From positions 558,001-622,000 of the forward strand of contig NZ_CP102629.1 in the NCBI RefSeq assembly GCF_024721585.1: a stretch of DNA of 64,000 nt. The letters run 5' to 3'. The translations under genes were made by a program, and so were the position numbers. Of the stretch, positions 27,790 through 36,591 are shown piece by piece (the stretch's first letter is position 1; each line of letters begins with the position of its first letter). Source of the stretch: Sphingomicrobium aestuariivivum. Its GTDB lineage: Bacteria; Pseudomonadota; Alphaproteobacteria; Sphingomonadales; Sphingomonadaceae. Below the pieces are notes generated by a model. It had not been told where the DNA came from. It searched no databases and saw only the letters and a list, made by a program, of their open reading frames with translations.

Positions 27790-28478
27790 CAGGCGGGCTC
27801 CACCCCTTCCGCATAGCGCGTCGGATCGGGCAGCCCCGCCTCGACGAAGCCCTTGTGGCGCAGGCGGCAGCTGTCACACGCGCCGCAGGCGCCGCCGTCG
27901 GGGCCGGGATCGTAGCAGCTGTGGCTCAGCCCCGCGTCCATGCCGAGGCGATGCGCCTCGCGCGCGATGTCGGCCTTGGTCATGTCCTGCAATGGCGTGC
28001 GAATGCGCATCACCTGCCCCTCGTCGCCCGCCTTCGTGGCAAGCTGCGCGAGGCGTTCGAACTGGGCGATGAAGTCGGGGCGACAGTCGGGATAGCCCGA
28101 ATAGTCGAGGCTGTTGACGCCGATGAAGATGTCGTTCGCCCCGCGCGTCTCGGCATAAGCGAGGCAGAGCGAGAGGAAGACCGTGTTGCGCGCGGGCACA
28201 TAGGTCACCGGAATGCCCTCGCCCACGCCCTCCTTGGGCACGTCGATGTCGGCGGTCAGCGCCGAGCCGCCGAAGGCGGTGAGGTCGAGGGGCAGCACCA
28301 CATGCTCTGCCGCGCCGACCTGCGCCGCGATCGCCTTTGCCGCTTCCAGCTCCACCCGGTGGCGCTGGTTGTAATCGATGGTGAGCGCGTGGATCTCGTA
28401 ACCGGCCTCGCGCGCAAGCCCCGCGCAGACCATCGAATCGAGCCCGCCCGACAGGAGGATGACCGCTTTTTTCTTCAT
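27789..28478 (-). CDS. queC: 7-cyano-7-deazaguanine synthase
   Basis: A 229-residue protein from the ATG at 28478 ([20 protein letters not shown]). The PP-loop SGGLDS and the zinc-binding cysteines in [20 protein letters not shown] identify QueC, which turns CDG into preQ0 with ATP and ammonia. The 16-residue longer frame is not needed. Its TGA overlaps the ATG of queE, so synthesis of the two enzymes is coupled. Confidence 0.96.
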   Translation of the reverse strand: MKKKAVILLSGGLDSMVCAGLAREAGYEIHALTIDYNQRHRVELEAAKAIAAQVGAAEHVVLPLDLTAFGGSALTADIDVPKEGVGEGIPVTYVPARNTVFLSLCLAYAETRGANDIFIGVNSLDYSGYPDCRPDFIAQFERLAQLATKAGDEGQVMRIRTPLQDMTKADIAREAHRLGMDAGLSHSCYDPGPDGGACGACDSCRLRHKGFVEAGLPDPTRYAEGVEPA

Positions 28479-28630
28479 GGGTCGGCCCCTTAGGCAAAAA
28501 CACCCAAACCCACAAATGCCCCACACAAGCGGGCGCGTGGGGGTTGCTGGCTAGGCGCGAGGAGCGCCGCGATGCAGCGCATCGCTAGCGACGCAGCAAC
28601 GACGTCCAGCAGCCGCCACGCATTCGCGCC
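28479..28630 (-). other. Structured leader region upstream of queC
   Basis: 152 bases between queC and the next upstream gene end. It contains a perfect 7-base inverted repeat with a 3-base loop (28569-28585) and further GC-rich palindromic stretches (GAGGAGCGCCGCG). A G/T-rich stretch (TTTGTGGGTTTGGGTGTTTTT on the minus strand, 20 bases or fewer per block) lies just before the start codon. It does not match the preQ1-I riboswitch pattern as I know it. A leader RNA or dispersed repeat are both possible. Confidence 0.4.
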
Positions 28631-29041
28631 CTAGCAGCTACCGACGCGCCTTGCGTGCAGCGTGTCATGGAACGGCAGGCCGTCCTTGATGCCCTGCGTC
28701 TGGATGCGGAGCGAGCGCGGCGTCACCACCTGCATGTCGCTCGAGCCGAAGCCGCCGCTCGTGCAGGTATAGCGCATCAGCGCCGTATCGCCCTTCTCGG
28801 AGACGGTCATGCGCGTGCACTGGCGGCCCATATGCTCGAACTGCGCGAGCAGCGAGACATCGGCGAGGCAGATGCGCTTGGGCGCGGCCTTCGAGCCGGG
28901 CTTGGTCACTTCCCACAAGCCGCTCTCGACACTCTTCAGGAGATGCGGCTTGCCCTGGTGCTCCATGCCAAGCGCAGCGGTGCCGCCAAGGCCGAAGCCC
29001 AGCGCGGTCAAACCGATCATCGCTCGAATCACTCGTTTCAT
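28631..29041 (-). CDS. Exported DUF3617-like protein
   Basis: A 136-residue protein from ATG 29041. An N-terminal hydrophobic signal (residues 4-25, ALGFGLGGTAALG) precedes SVESGLWEVTKPGSK and RICLADVSLLAQFEHMGRQC, which fit the DUF3617 type (small exported proteins with GxWE near the start and conserved cysteines). Function unknown. The reading frame continues upstream into hslO and is not used. Confidence 0.75.
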   Translation of the reverse strand: MKRVIRAMIGLTALGFGLGGTAALGMEHQGKPHLLKSVESGLWEVTKPGSKAAPKRICLADVSLLAQFEHMGRQCTRMTVSEKGDTALMRYTCTSGGFGSSDMQVVTPRSLRIQTQGIKDGLPFHDTLHARRVGSC

Positions 29042-29075
29042 CGGACGCACTTTACCACTGAACGATGAACGACGG

Positions 29076-30020
29076 TTAAACGCCGTCGCCGCTGTCCCCG
29101 TCCGGCACATCGCCCTCGACCACGGGCGCGATCGGGAAACTCGTCGCGCAGAAGGCGCAGTCGACGCGGATGAAGCCGTCGTCGGCCACCATCTCGCGCT
29201 GCTCGGCAGGCGGAAAGCGGGCAATGACGGTCTTGATATATTCCGGCGAGCATCGGCACCCTTTCGACAGCCCGGTCGAACCGAGCAGCCGCACTTCATC
29301 CTCTTCGTGGAAGAGACGCCAGAGCAGATCGTCGAGCGGAAGGCTCCTGTCGACCAACTCCTCGGGCCGGACCGATCCCGCCAGGATGGCGACATGCGGC
29401 CAGTCGGGATGGTCGAGCTTGGTGTGGAGCCGGTCGCGGCCTTCCTCGCCCTCGGGGAGGTGCTGGAACATCAGCCCGCCCGCGACCCAGTGATCGTCCT
29501 TCTTCTCGGCATGGACGCGCACGAGGCTCGGGATCTGCTCCGACTGGGCGAAATAGCTCTGCGCCACCTCGCCGATATCCGCGCCCTCGATCGGGGCGAT
29601 GCCCTGGTAGCGCTCCTTGCGGGTCGGCTGGTCGAAGGTAATGGCGAGATAGCCCTTGCCGAACAGCTGGAACAGCGTCGGCTCGGGCCCCGCCTCGACG
29701 AGCCGCTCCTTGTCATATTTCACATGCCCGCGAAGCTGCCCCTGGTGATAATCGCAGACGAGGAGGTCGACGACGCCATTCTCGGTCTGCGCCTGCATGG
29801 TGATCTGCCCCTTCTCGTCCTTGAGGAGCGAGCCGAGGAGCGCCGCGAGGGCGAGCGCCTCGGCGAGCAACTTCTCGATGACGGGCGGATATTCATGCGG
29901 CGCGAGGATGGCGTCGAGCGCATGGGTGAGCCGCACCAACCGCCCGCGCGCCCCCCGTGTGGGGAGCATCGCGCCGGTCACGACGTCGTGGGACAGGTCG
30001 GTGCGCTCGGTGTCGGCCAT
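29076..30020 (-). CDS. hslO: Redox-regulated chaperone Hsp33
   Basis: A 314-residue protein. The zinc-binding redox switch is visible near the C-terminus: CRC in SKGCRCSPEYIKT and CAFC in VDCAFCATSF, the CxC/CxxC arrangement of Hsp33. The N-terminal part has the expected fold signature LLKDEKGQITMQAQTENGVV-like region. It holds unfolding proteins under oxidative stress. It starts one base inside the argD stop, so argD and hslO are coupled; argF is usually between or beside them. Confidence 0.95.
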   Translation of the reverse strand: MADTERTDLSHDVVTGAMLPTRGARGRLVRLTHALDAILAPHEYPPVIEKLLAEALALAALLGSLLKDEKGQITMQAQTENGVVDLLVCDYHQGQLRGHVKYDKERLVEAGPEPTLFQLFGKGYLAITFDQPTRKERYQGIAPIEGADIGEVAQSYFAQSEQIPSLVRVHAEKKDDHWVAGGLMFQHLPEGEEGRDRLHTKLDHPDWPHVAILAGSVRPEELVDRSLPLDDLLWRLFHEEDEVRLLGSTGLSKGCRCSPEYIKTVIARFPPAEQREMVADDGFIRVDCAFCATSFPIAPVVEGDVPDGDSGDGV

Positions 30021-31210
30021 CAGCTTGCGGGGATCTCATACTTGCCGGCCGCTGCCGACAGCTTCTCCACGAACTCGCTGATATGCTCGTCGGTGATGTT
30101 GAGCGGCGGCAGCACGCGCATGACATTCTCGCCCGCCGCGACCGCGAGCAGGCCTTGGCTGCGCAGCCAGCCAACAAAGGCGCGGCTGACGACCTTGTCG
30201 GTCATCTTGATGCCGAGCATCAGCCCCATGCCGCGCACGCTCTCGAACAGGTCGGGATGGTTGCCGATCATCTGCTCGAGCGCGCCGCGCAGGCGCTCGC
30301 CCTTGGCCTTCACCTCGGCGAGGAATTCGTCGTTCGCGACGACGTCGAGCACCGCCTCGACCGCCGCCATGGCGAGCGGATTGCCGCCATAGGTCGAGCC
30401 ATGGGTGCCGAAGGTCATGCCCTTGGCGGCATGTTCGGTGGCAAGGCAGGCACCGACGGGGAAGCCGCCGCCCAGCCCCTTGGCCGAGGCGAGGACGTCG
30501 GGGGTGATGCCATATTGCTCATAGGCATAGAGCGTACCGGTACGCGCCACGCCGCACTGCACTTCATCGAGGCCGAGGAGCAGGCCGTGCTTGTCGGCGA
30601 GCGCCCGCAGGCCCTGCATGAATTCCTGGCTGGCGGGACGGATGCCGCCCTCGCCCTGCACCGGCTCGACGATGAAGCCCGCGGTATTTTCGGTGATCGC
30701 CGCCTCGGCGCCCGCGAGGTCGTCGAAGTCGACATAGGTGAAGCCCGGCAGCAGCGGCTCGAAGCCGTCGTGGAGCTTTTCCTGGTTGGCCGCCGAGATG
30801 GTCGCCATCGTGCGCCCGTGGAAGGCCATCTTGAAGGTGATGATGTCCTTCTTGTGCGGATTGCCGTCGACGACGTGGAAGCGGCGGATCGTCTTGATCA
30901 TGCACTCCACGCTCTCGGCGCCCGAGTTGGTGAAGAAGACGGTGTCGGCAAAGCTGTTGTCGACGAGGCGCTGCGCGCAATGCTCGCCCTGCGGGCTGCC
31001 GTAGAGGTTCGACACGTGCATCAGCGTGGCGGCCTGTTTCTGGATCGCGCCGACGAGATGCGGATGGTCGTGACCGAGGAGGTTGACCGCGATCCCGCTG
31101 GCGAAGTCGAGCCACTTCTCGCCATTCTCGCCAAAGAGATAAGGGCCTTCGCCCTTCACCGGCCGGACGTCGCAACGGGGATAGACCGGCATCAGCGCGG
31201 GAATCGTCAT
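30020..31210 (-). CDS. argD: Acetylornithine aminotransferase
   Basis: A 396-residue PLP enzyme of class III. The start is ATG 31210 (a TTG at 31213 is in frame), with TTAGGAG 6 bases upstream. The PLP lysine lies in ASAKGLGGGFPVGA; DEVQCGVARTGTLYAYEQYG and TFGTHGSTYGGNPLA are typical of ArgD. It acts in arginine synthesis and can also act in lysine synthesis. It is followed directly by hslO. Confidence 0.95.
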   Translation of the reverse strand: MTIPALMPVYPRCDVRPVKGEGPYLFGENGEKWLDFASGIAVNLLGHDHPHLVGAIQKQAATLMHVSNLYGSPQGEHCAQRLVDNSFADTVFFTNSGAESVECMIKTIRRFHVVDGNPHKKDIITFKMAFHGRTMATISAANQEKLHDGFEPLLPGFTYVDFDDLAGAEAAITENTAGFIVEPVQGEGGIRPASQEFMQGLRALADKHGLLLGLDEVQCGVARTGTLYAYEQYGITPDVLASAKGLGGGFPVGACLATEHAAKGMTFGTHGSTYGGNPLAMAAVEAVLDVVANDEFLAEVKAKGERLRGALEQMIGNHPDLFESVRGMGLMLGIKMTDKVVSRAFVGWLRSQGLLAVAAGENVMRVLPPLNITDEHISEFVEKLSAAAGKYEIPAS

Positions 31211-31296
31211 CAATTACTCCTAAGGTGTGGTGCCCGCCGCCCCACGGGTCGGCGCGCGATGTTCTCTCCTAAATGGGGTCACTAGCGCCAAAGAAA

Positions 31297-31329
31297 AGGC
31301 GCCGCCACCCGTCATGGGCGGCGACGCCT
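31297..31329 (-). terminator. Terminator-like hairpin after the Arg/Asp-rich gene
   Basis: Arms around AGGCGCCGCC (31297-31306) and GGCGGCGACGCCT (31317-31329) pair imperfectly. On the minus strand the hairpin is followed by TTTTCTTT. It lies between the gene ending at 31358 and argD. Confidence 0.6.
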
Positions 31330-31357
31330 CTTTCCGTCGGCGGACAGCCGTCAGGAC

Positions 31358-31957
31358 TTAATCGTCCCAGTCGTCATCATCGCGGTCGCGGCGGTCGTAG
31401 CGGCGATCGTCGCGCCGGTCGTAGCGACGGTCCCAGCGACCATCGCGATCCCAGCGGTTGTCGTCGCCCCAGTAGCGGTCGCGGTCGCCGCGATAGCCGT
31501 AGCCGTAATTGCCCCAGCGACGCCCGTCGCGAAGCTCGTGCTGGATCTCGCGGCGCAGGTTGCGGATGCCGCGCACGGCGTGGCGATATTCGCCGCGGTT
31601 GAGGCCGTTGCGACCCATCCGGTGGATGCGCTGCTGGAGCTTTGCCGCCTTGCGGTCGAGCTTCCTGTATTCACCGCGCTCGAAGGCTCCCTGGCGCGCG
31701 AAATAGCGGATGTCCTGCCGCATCTGGCCGACGCGGCCCTGCAGCTCGCGCACCTTGCCATAAGCGAAGTGGCGACGGGCATCGTAATGGCCGCGGCGGT
31801 CATAGCCATAGGGGTCATAGCCATAACGGTCATAGGGCTGCGCGCCATAGCCGCTACCGATCGAGACGGAGACGGCGGGGCGGGCTTCGGCCGCGGCGGG
31901 CATGGCGATCATGCTGGCGCCGAGGGCGGCGGTGAGGCCGAGGATGGTCTTGCGCAT
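31358..31957 (-). CDS. Exported Arg/Asp/Tyr-rich low-complexity protein
   Basis: A 199-residue protein from ATG 31957; AGGAGAG lies just upstream, inside a longer in-frame extension. The signal peptide ends AAAEA near residue 25. A Tyr/Gly/Arg-rich stretch (YGYDPYGYDRRGHYD), a helical middle (about residues 65-140), then a C-terminal run of RWDRDGRWDRRYDRRDDRRY type follow. RcnB-like or DUF-type periplasmic proteins share this composition, but I assign no family. It ends in DDDDWDD. Confidence 0.75.
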   Translation of the reverse strand: MRKTILGLTAALGASMIAMPAAAEARPAVSVSIGSGYGAQPYDRYGYDPYGYDRRGHYDARRHFAYGKVRELQGRVGQMRQDIRYFARQGAFERGEYRKLDRKAAKLQQRIHRMGRNGLNRGEYRHAVRGIRNLRREIQHELRDGRRWGNYGYGYRGDRDRYWGDDNRWDRDGRWDRRYDRRDDRRYDRRDRDDDDWDD

Positions 31958-32093
31958 GGTGGCTCTCCTCATGGGGGACGCTTGTTACTTGATGCCCCCA
32001 GACTGGGGGACACCCCATGTGGCCACGCTGAATATGGATGTAATTTGCCGTTCAGGCGGACAAAAACGCTAGCGTTTCAATTGCTTGACCGCG

Positions 32094-32924
32094 CTAATTC
32101 TTGATTTTCCAGCCCTTGTCGAGGAGCCGGTAGCACAATCCGAACAGGATGATGTTCAGGATCGCGAGCAGGATCGCGCCCGTCGTCACCGGCGAGTCGG
32201 CCACCCCGATGAAGCCATAGCGGAAGCCCGAGATGACGTAGAAGAAGGGGTTGGCATGGCTTGCCGCCTGGAAGCCCTCGCTCAAGGCCTCGACCGAATA
32301 GAAGGTGCCCGACAGCAGCGCCAGCGGCGCCACCACGAAATTGGTCACCATCGCGGCATGGTCGAACTTTTCTGCCCAGAAGCTGGTAAGGAGGCCGAGG
32401 AAGCTCAGCATCAGCGTGCCCATCAGCCCGAAATAGAGCGCCGCGAGCGGATGCACGGGGATGACGCTCACGCCCGGCCACAGCAGCATGACCAGCCACA
32501 CCGCGCCGCCGACGAGGAAACCGCGTGTCACCGCCGCGCCCACGAGCCCTGCCATCAATTCGCCCGTCGACAGGGGCGGCATGAGATAATCGACGATCGT
32601 CCCCTGGATCTTGCCGACCAGCAGCGAGAAGCTGGCATTGGCGAAGGACGCCTGGATCATCCCCATGACGATGAGGCCCGGCGCGAGGAAGTCGGCGAAG
32701 GGCACCCCCATCATCTCGCGCCCGCCGCGCCCCAGCGCGATGGTGAAGATGGCGAGATAAAGCAGCGTCGTGACCGCCGGTCCCCAGACAGTTTGCAGCT
32801 GGACCTTGAAGAACCGCCGCACCTCCTTGATATAGAGGGTCTTGAGACCGCCCGTGTTGACGGCGCCGAGGATCGGCTTGCCATACGGTGCGTTCGACCA
32901 TTGCGGATTTTGGTTTTCACTCAT
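32094..32924 (-). CDS. ABC-2 type transporter permease
   Basis: A 276-residue protein from ATG 32924; the longer frame runs antisense through gcrA. Six hydrophobic segments and the family block FFYVISGFRYGFIGVADSPV identify an ABC-2 permease (YadH-like). TLLYLAIFTIALGRGG is the first membrane span. The partner ATPase is not present in the flanking genes, so it must be encoded elsewhere or the gene acts alone. Substrate unknown. Confidence 0.88.
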   Translation of the reverse strand: MSENQNPQWSNAPYGKPILGAVNTGGLKTLYIKEVRRFFKVQLQTVWGPAVTTLLYLAIFTIALGRGGREMMGVPFADFLAPGLIVMGMIQASFANASFSLLVGKIQGTIVDYLMPPLSTGELMAGLVGAAVTRGFLVGGAVWLVMLLWPGVSVIPVHPLAALYFGLMGTLMLSFLGLLTSFWAEKFDHAAMVTNFVVAPLALLSGTFYSVEALSEGFQAASHANPFFYVISGFRYGFIGVADSPVTTGAILLAILNIILFGLCYRLLDKGWKIKN

Positions 32925-32991
32925 GACCGCCTCGCCTATCGGGTGGCCGTGACGAAGACAATGATGAACCCGACCAAGGGTGGAGAAGATA

Positions 32992-33720
<729 letters not shown>

Positions 33721-33738
33721 GCGACCGAACAAAAGGAA

Positions 33739-33767
33739 AAGGCCCTGGCATCAGCCGGGGCCTTTTT
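33739..33767 (+). terminator. Rho-independent terminator of gcrA
   Basis: Arms 33739-33749 and 33754-33764 form an 11-base stem with one mismatch/G-U, followed by TTTTT (33763-33767). It lies 19 bases after the gcrA stop. Confidence 0.85.
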
Positions 33768-33798
33768 CGTTTCAGCCCCAGTGGCCGAACGGGTCCAT

Positions 33799-34116
33799 CT
33801 ACAAGAGCACCAGCCCGCCCGCCAGTCCGGCAATGCCGCCGTGGACGAGCGAGCGCCGGGGCACCGACCTGATCTTCAACTTCACCGCCAGCGGCGGCAC
33901 GAGCGCGGCGGCGACCGGCACCAGCGGCCCCGGCACCCCGACGAGCGCGATCAGCAGGAAGAGGAGCAGATAACCGATCATCGCCGGCAGCCCGATGAGC
34001 ACCGCCATCAAGATGCCGAAGCCGATGATCTCGCCCGCGCTCGACCGTCCGTTGCGCCACACCCACTGCCCCGCCAGCACGGCAAAGGACGCCAGCGCGG
34101 CAAGCAAGACCCCCAT
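33799..34116 (-). CDS. Small membrane protein, copy A of a tandem pair
   Basis: A 105-residue protein from ATG 34116, which overlaps the upstream gene's TGA by one base; GTG 34125 is also in frame. It has about three hydrophobic segments, with the conserved-looking stretch PLVPVAAALVPP followed by AGLAGGLVLL. It is a paralog of the next gene (PLLVPVVAALVPP, then AGLVGGVVLV). Unknown family; inner membrane by prediction. Confidence 0.7.
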   Translation of the reverse strand: MGVLLAALASFAVLAGQWVWRNGRSSAGEIIGFGILMAVLIGLPAMIGYLLLFLLIALVGVPGPLVPVAAALVPPLAVKLKIRSVPRRSLVHGGIAGLAGGLVLL

Positions 34117-34481
34117 CAGGCCCACAGCCCCTGCGGATCGGCACGGACCAGCACGACGCCGCCGACCAGCCCCGCGATCGCGGCCAGCCGCATCATCCCG
34201 ACGAGGTCGCTATTGTTCAGGGGCCAGCGAAAACGCTCCTGCGCCCATAGGAGGAACGGCGGCACCAGCGCCGCCACGACCGGCACCAGCAGCGGATGCC
34301 ATGGCCAGTGCGACAGCGCGAAAAACAGCAGCCCGAAAGCGATTGCGGCGGGAATGCCGATGAACATGCCGAACAGCGTGCCGATACCGATCCCCACCGG
34401 CCCCGCCGCCAGCGCGCCCAGCATGAAGGGCGCCGCCAGCACCAGCAGTGCCGCCACCACGCTCCAGACTATAGCGTCCAT
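34116..34481 (-). CDS. Small membrane protein, copy B of a tandem pair
   Basis: A 121-residue protein from ATG 34481 with GGGAGGG upstream. About three to four hydrophobic segments include PAAIAFGLLFFALSHWPWHP and PLLVPVVAALVPPFLLW, and the last lies at AAIAGLVGGVVLVRA. It aligns with the adjacent copy A over most of its length, with a longer charged loop (AQERFRWPLNNSDL). A duplication produced the pair. Function unknown. Confidence 0.7.
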   Translation of the reverse strand: MDAIVWSVVAALLVLAAPFMLGALAAGPVGIGIGTLFGMFIGIPAAIAFGLLFFALSHWPWHPLLVPVVAALVPPFLLWAQERFRWPLNNSDLVGMMRLAAIAGLVGGVVLVRADPQGLWA

Positions 34482-34541
34482 CGCCCTCCCCCTTCAGGCA
34501 GGAGCTTTCGCGCAATCCGCCCCGAATTCAAGCCCTACCGG

Positions 34542-35069
34542 CTAGTCCTCGTCACCGACCCGCACCATCAGGTGCGCATAGGGCGTGTCCTTCCACATCA
34601 CATAGACGGGCGCCGAGGTATCGGTCGTGATGCCTTCATAGGCTGCCGGGTCGGGCAGGATCACCATCAGGTGCGGCCCTTCCTTGACCCACTGGTTGTC
34701 CTCGGTGGGCGCGGTCGCGGTGGGGTCGATATTGCTCACCCCCGGCGCGCCCGCCTCGCCCGCCAGCATGTAGCTGAGGCCGAACTCGTCGCCCTCATAG
34801 GGCTCGCCCTTCATGAAGGCGCCGAGCAGCGCCATCCAGCGCGCATCGTTGCACATCGGTCCCATCATCTGGCTCTCTGGCAGGCAGGTCCAGCCGTTCG
34901 AGCCCTCGCGCAGCAGCCGCCCGTCCATGTCGGCGACGCTAGCGCCCGCCGCGATCGACGCCGGCGCCGCGCTCAACGCGCTGGCGATCTTGTCTTCGTC
35001 GGTCTCTGGAGGCGCCGCGCCGCCAAGGGCGAGGACAAGCAGGGGAAGTGAAAGCGTGGAAACATGCAT
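34542..35069 (-). CDS. Exported protein of unknown function
   Basis: A 175-residue protein with a signal peptide (MHVSTLSLPLLVLALGGAAP) and mature acidic sequence. The stretch NGWTCLPESQMMGPMCNDARWM has two cysteines that may pair, and the C-terminus AHLMVRVGDED is short and acidic. I recognise no domain. ATG 35069 has a GAAAGGA motif upstream. It is separated from neighbours by about 60 bases on one side and 135 on the other. Confidence 0.7.
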   Translation of the reverse strand: MHVSTLSLPLLVLALGGAAPPETDEDKIASALSAAPASIAAGASVADMDGRLLREGSNGWTCLPESQMMGPMCNDARWMALLGAFMKGEPYEGDEFGLSYMLAGEAGAPGVSNIDPTATAPTEDNQWVKEGPHLMVILPDPAAYEGITTDTSAPVYVMWKDTPYAHLMVRVGDED

Positions 35070-35204
35070 GATGCCGTTCCTTTCCGGGTCGTTTCATCGA
35101 AAAAACGCCTACCGGACACGGCTTCTACGCCTTTTTCCGACGCCCCGCCAGCAGCGCCCCGCCCCGCAACCCCGCGTTAAGCCGCGACCTCCTAGGCACC
35201 CCTG

Positions 35205-36524
35205 ATGATCAGCTTTCGCCGCGACCGCCCGGTCCTCGTCTTCCTCCTGCTCATCGCCACGCTCCTCCTCGCGGCCACCTCCGCACAGGCGCGCGACCGG
35301 CTCGTGCGCACCGCCGCCGAATATGACCGCGCCATCAGCGCGGCCCGCCCCGGCGACGAGGTGATCCTCGCCGACGGACGCTGGCACGACTTCCGCATGG
35401 TGGTGCGCGGCGAGGGCGCGCAGGGCCGCCCCATTACCGTGCGCGCGCAGACCCCGGGCGGGGTCAAGCTCACCGGTCGGTCGGACCTGCGCATGGCGGG
35501 GCGCTATCTCCATGTCAGCGGCCTGCATTTCACCAACGGCTACGCGCCCGGCAAGGAAGTCATCGCCTTCCGCATCGGCCGCGCGGTCGCCAATGACAGC
35601 CGCCTCACCGACGTCGCCATCACCGATTACAGCAAACCGCGTGCGCAGGGCGACGACAAATGGGTCGTGCTCTACGGGCGCGGCAACCGCGTCGACCACA
35701 GCCACTTTGCGGGCAAGACCAACCTTGGCGCCACGCTCGCGGTCCGCATCGACGATCCGCGCGGGCGCGACAACCGCCACCGCATCGACCATAATTATTT
35801 CGGCCCCCGCCCCCCGCTGGCACGCAATGGCGGCGAGACCATCCGCATCGGCACCAGCGCGCAGGCCGAACATCGCAGCCGCACACTCGTCGAGCGCAAC
35901 ATCTTCGACCGCACCGACGGCGATGCCGAGATCATCTCGGTCAAATCGGGCGCCAACATGCTGCGCGACAACCTCTTCCTGCGCGCCGCGGGCACGCTGA
36001 GCCTGCGCCATGGTGACGACAACCGCGTCGAGGGCAACGTCTTCCTCGGCCACGGCAAGGTCAATACCGGCGGCATCCGCATCATCAACGAGCGGCAGGT
36101 CGTGCGCGACAATTACATGGAAGGCCTCGCCGGCACCGGCCTTCGCAGCGCCTTGTCGGTGATGAACGGCATCCCCGGCTCGCTGCCCCACCAATATGAG
36201 CCGGTCGACCGCGCGCTGATCGAGCGCAACAGCATCATCAACAGCCGCCAGGTCGCGCTGGGCGCCGGCGCCGATGCACGCCGCACCGCGCCCCCGCGCA
36301 ACAGCGTCATGCGCGGCAACCTCCTCCACGGCGACGACGACCTCGTGCGCCGCGACAGCGACACGAGCGGCATCGCGATGCAAGACAATCGGCAGGGTAA
36401 CGCCCCGCTCGCCCGCGCCACCAACGGCCTCCTTTATCCGGTCGACAGCAGTGCCGGCGCCCCGCGCGACCTCGCGCCGCCCGCGCTGGCCGAGGTCGGC
36501 ACGCGCTGGCTGCCCAAGCGCTAG
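35205..36524 (+). CDS. Polysaccharide lyase family 6 (alginate lyase/chondroitinase B-like)
   Basis: A 439-residue exported protein (signal peptide ends TSAQA near residue 29). The parallel beta-helix shows as repeated N-x-F/V-like units. Catalytic residues can be placed: K247 in IISVKSGANM and R268 in LSLRHGDDN, 21 residues apart, the same spacing as K250 and R271 of chondroitinase B as I recall it. NGGETIRIGTS is another family block. The enzyme should cleave an acidic polysaccharide by beta-elimination; alginate is the most common PL6 substrate. No transporter or other lyase lies nearby. Confidence 0.9.
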   Translation: MISFRRDRPVLVFLLLIATLLLAATSAQARDRLVRTAAEYDRAISAARPGDEVILADGRWHDFRMVVRGEGAQGRPITVRAQTPGGVKLTGRSDLRMAGRYLHVSGLHFTNGYAPGKEVIAFRIGRAVANDSRLTDVAITDYSKPRAQGDDKWVVLYGRGNRVDHSHFAGKTNLGATLAVRIDDPRGRDNRHRIDHNYFGPRPPLARNGGETIRIGTSAQAEHRSRTLVERNIFDRTDGDAEIISVKSGANMLRDNLFLRAAGTLSLRHGDDNRVEGNVFLGHGKVNTGGIRIINERQVVRDNYMEGLAGTGLRSALSVMNGIPGSLPHQYEPVDRALIERNSIINSRQVALGAGADARRTAPPRNSVMRGNLLHGDDDLVRRDSDTSGIAMQDNRQGNAPLARATNGLLYPVDSSAGAPRDLAPPALAEVGTRWLPKR

Positions 36525-36591
36525 GGCTCGCGCCCCTGCCCGCGCTTTTCCCTTGGAGTGTGGCTCGGGCGCTGCCTATACCGTTCGCCAT

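Noticed and set aside
28479-28630. preQ1 riboswitch
   Set aside because: The expected short preQ1-I stem-loop with an A-rich tail joined to the ribosome-binding site was not found; the palindromes here are different.
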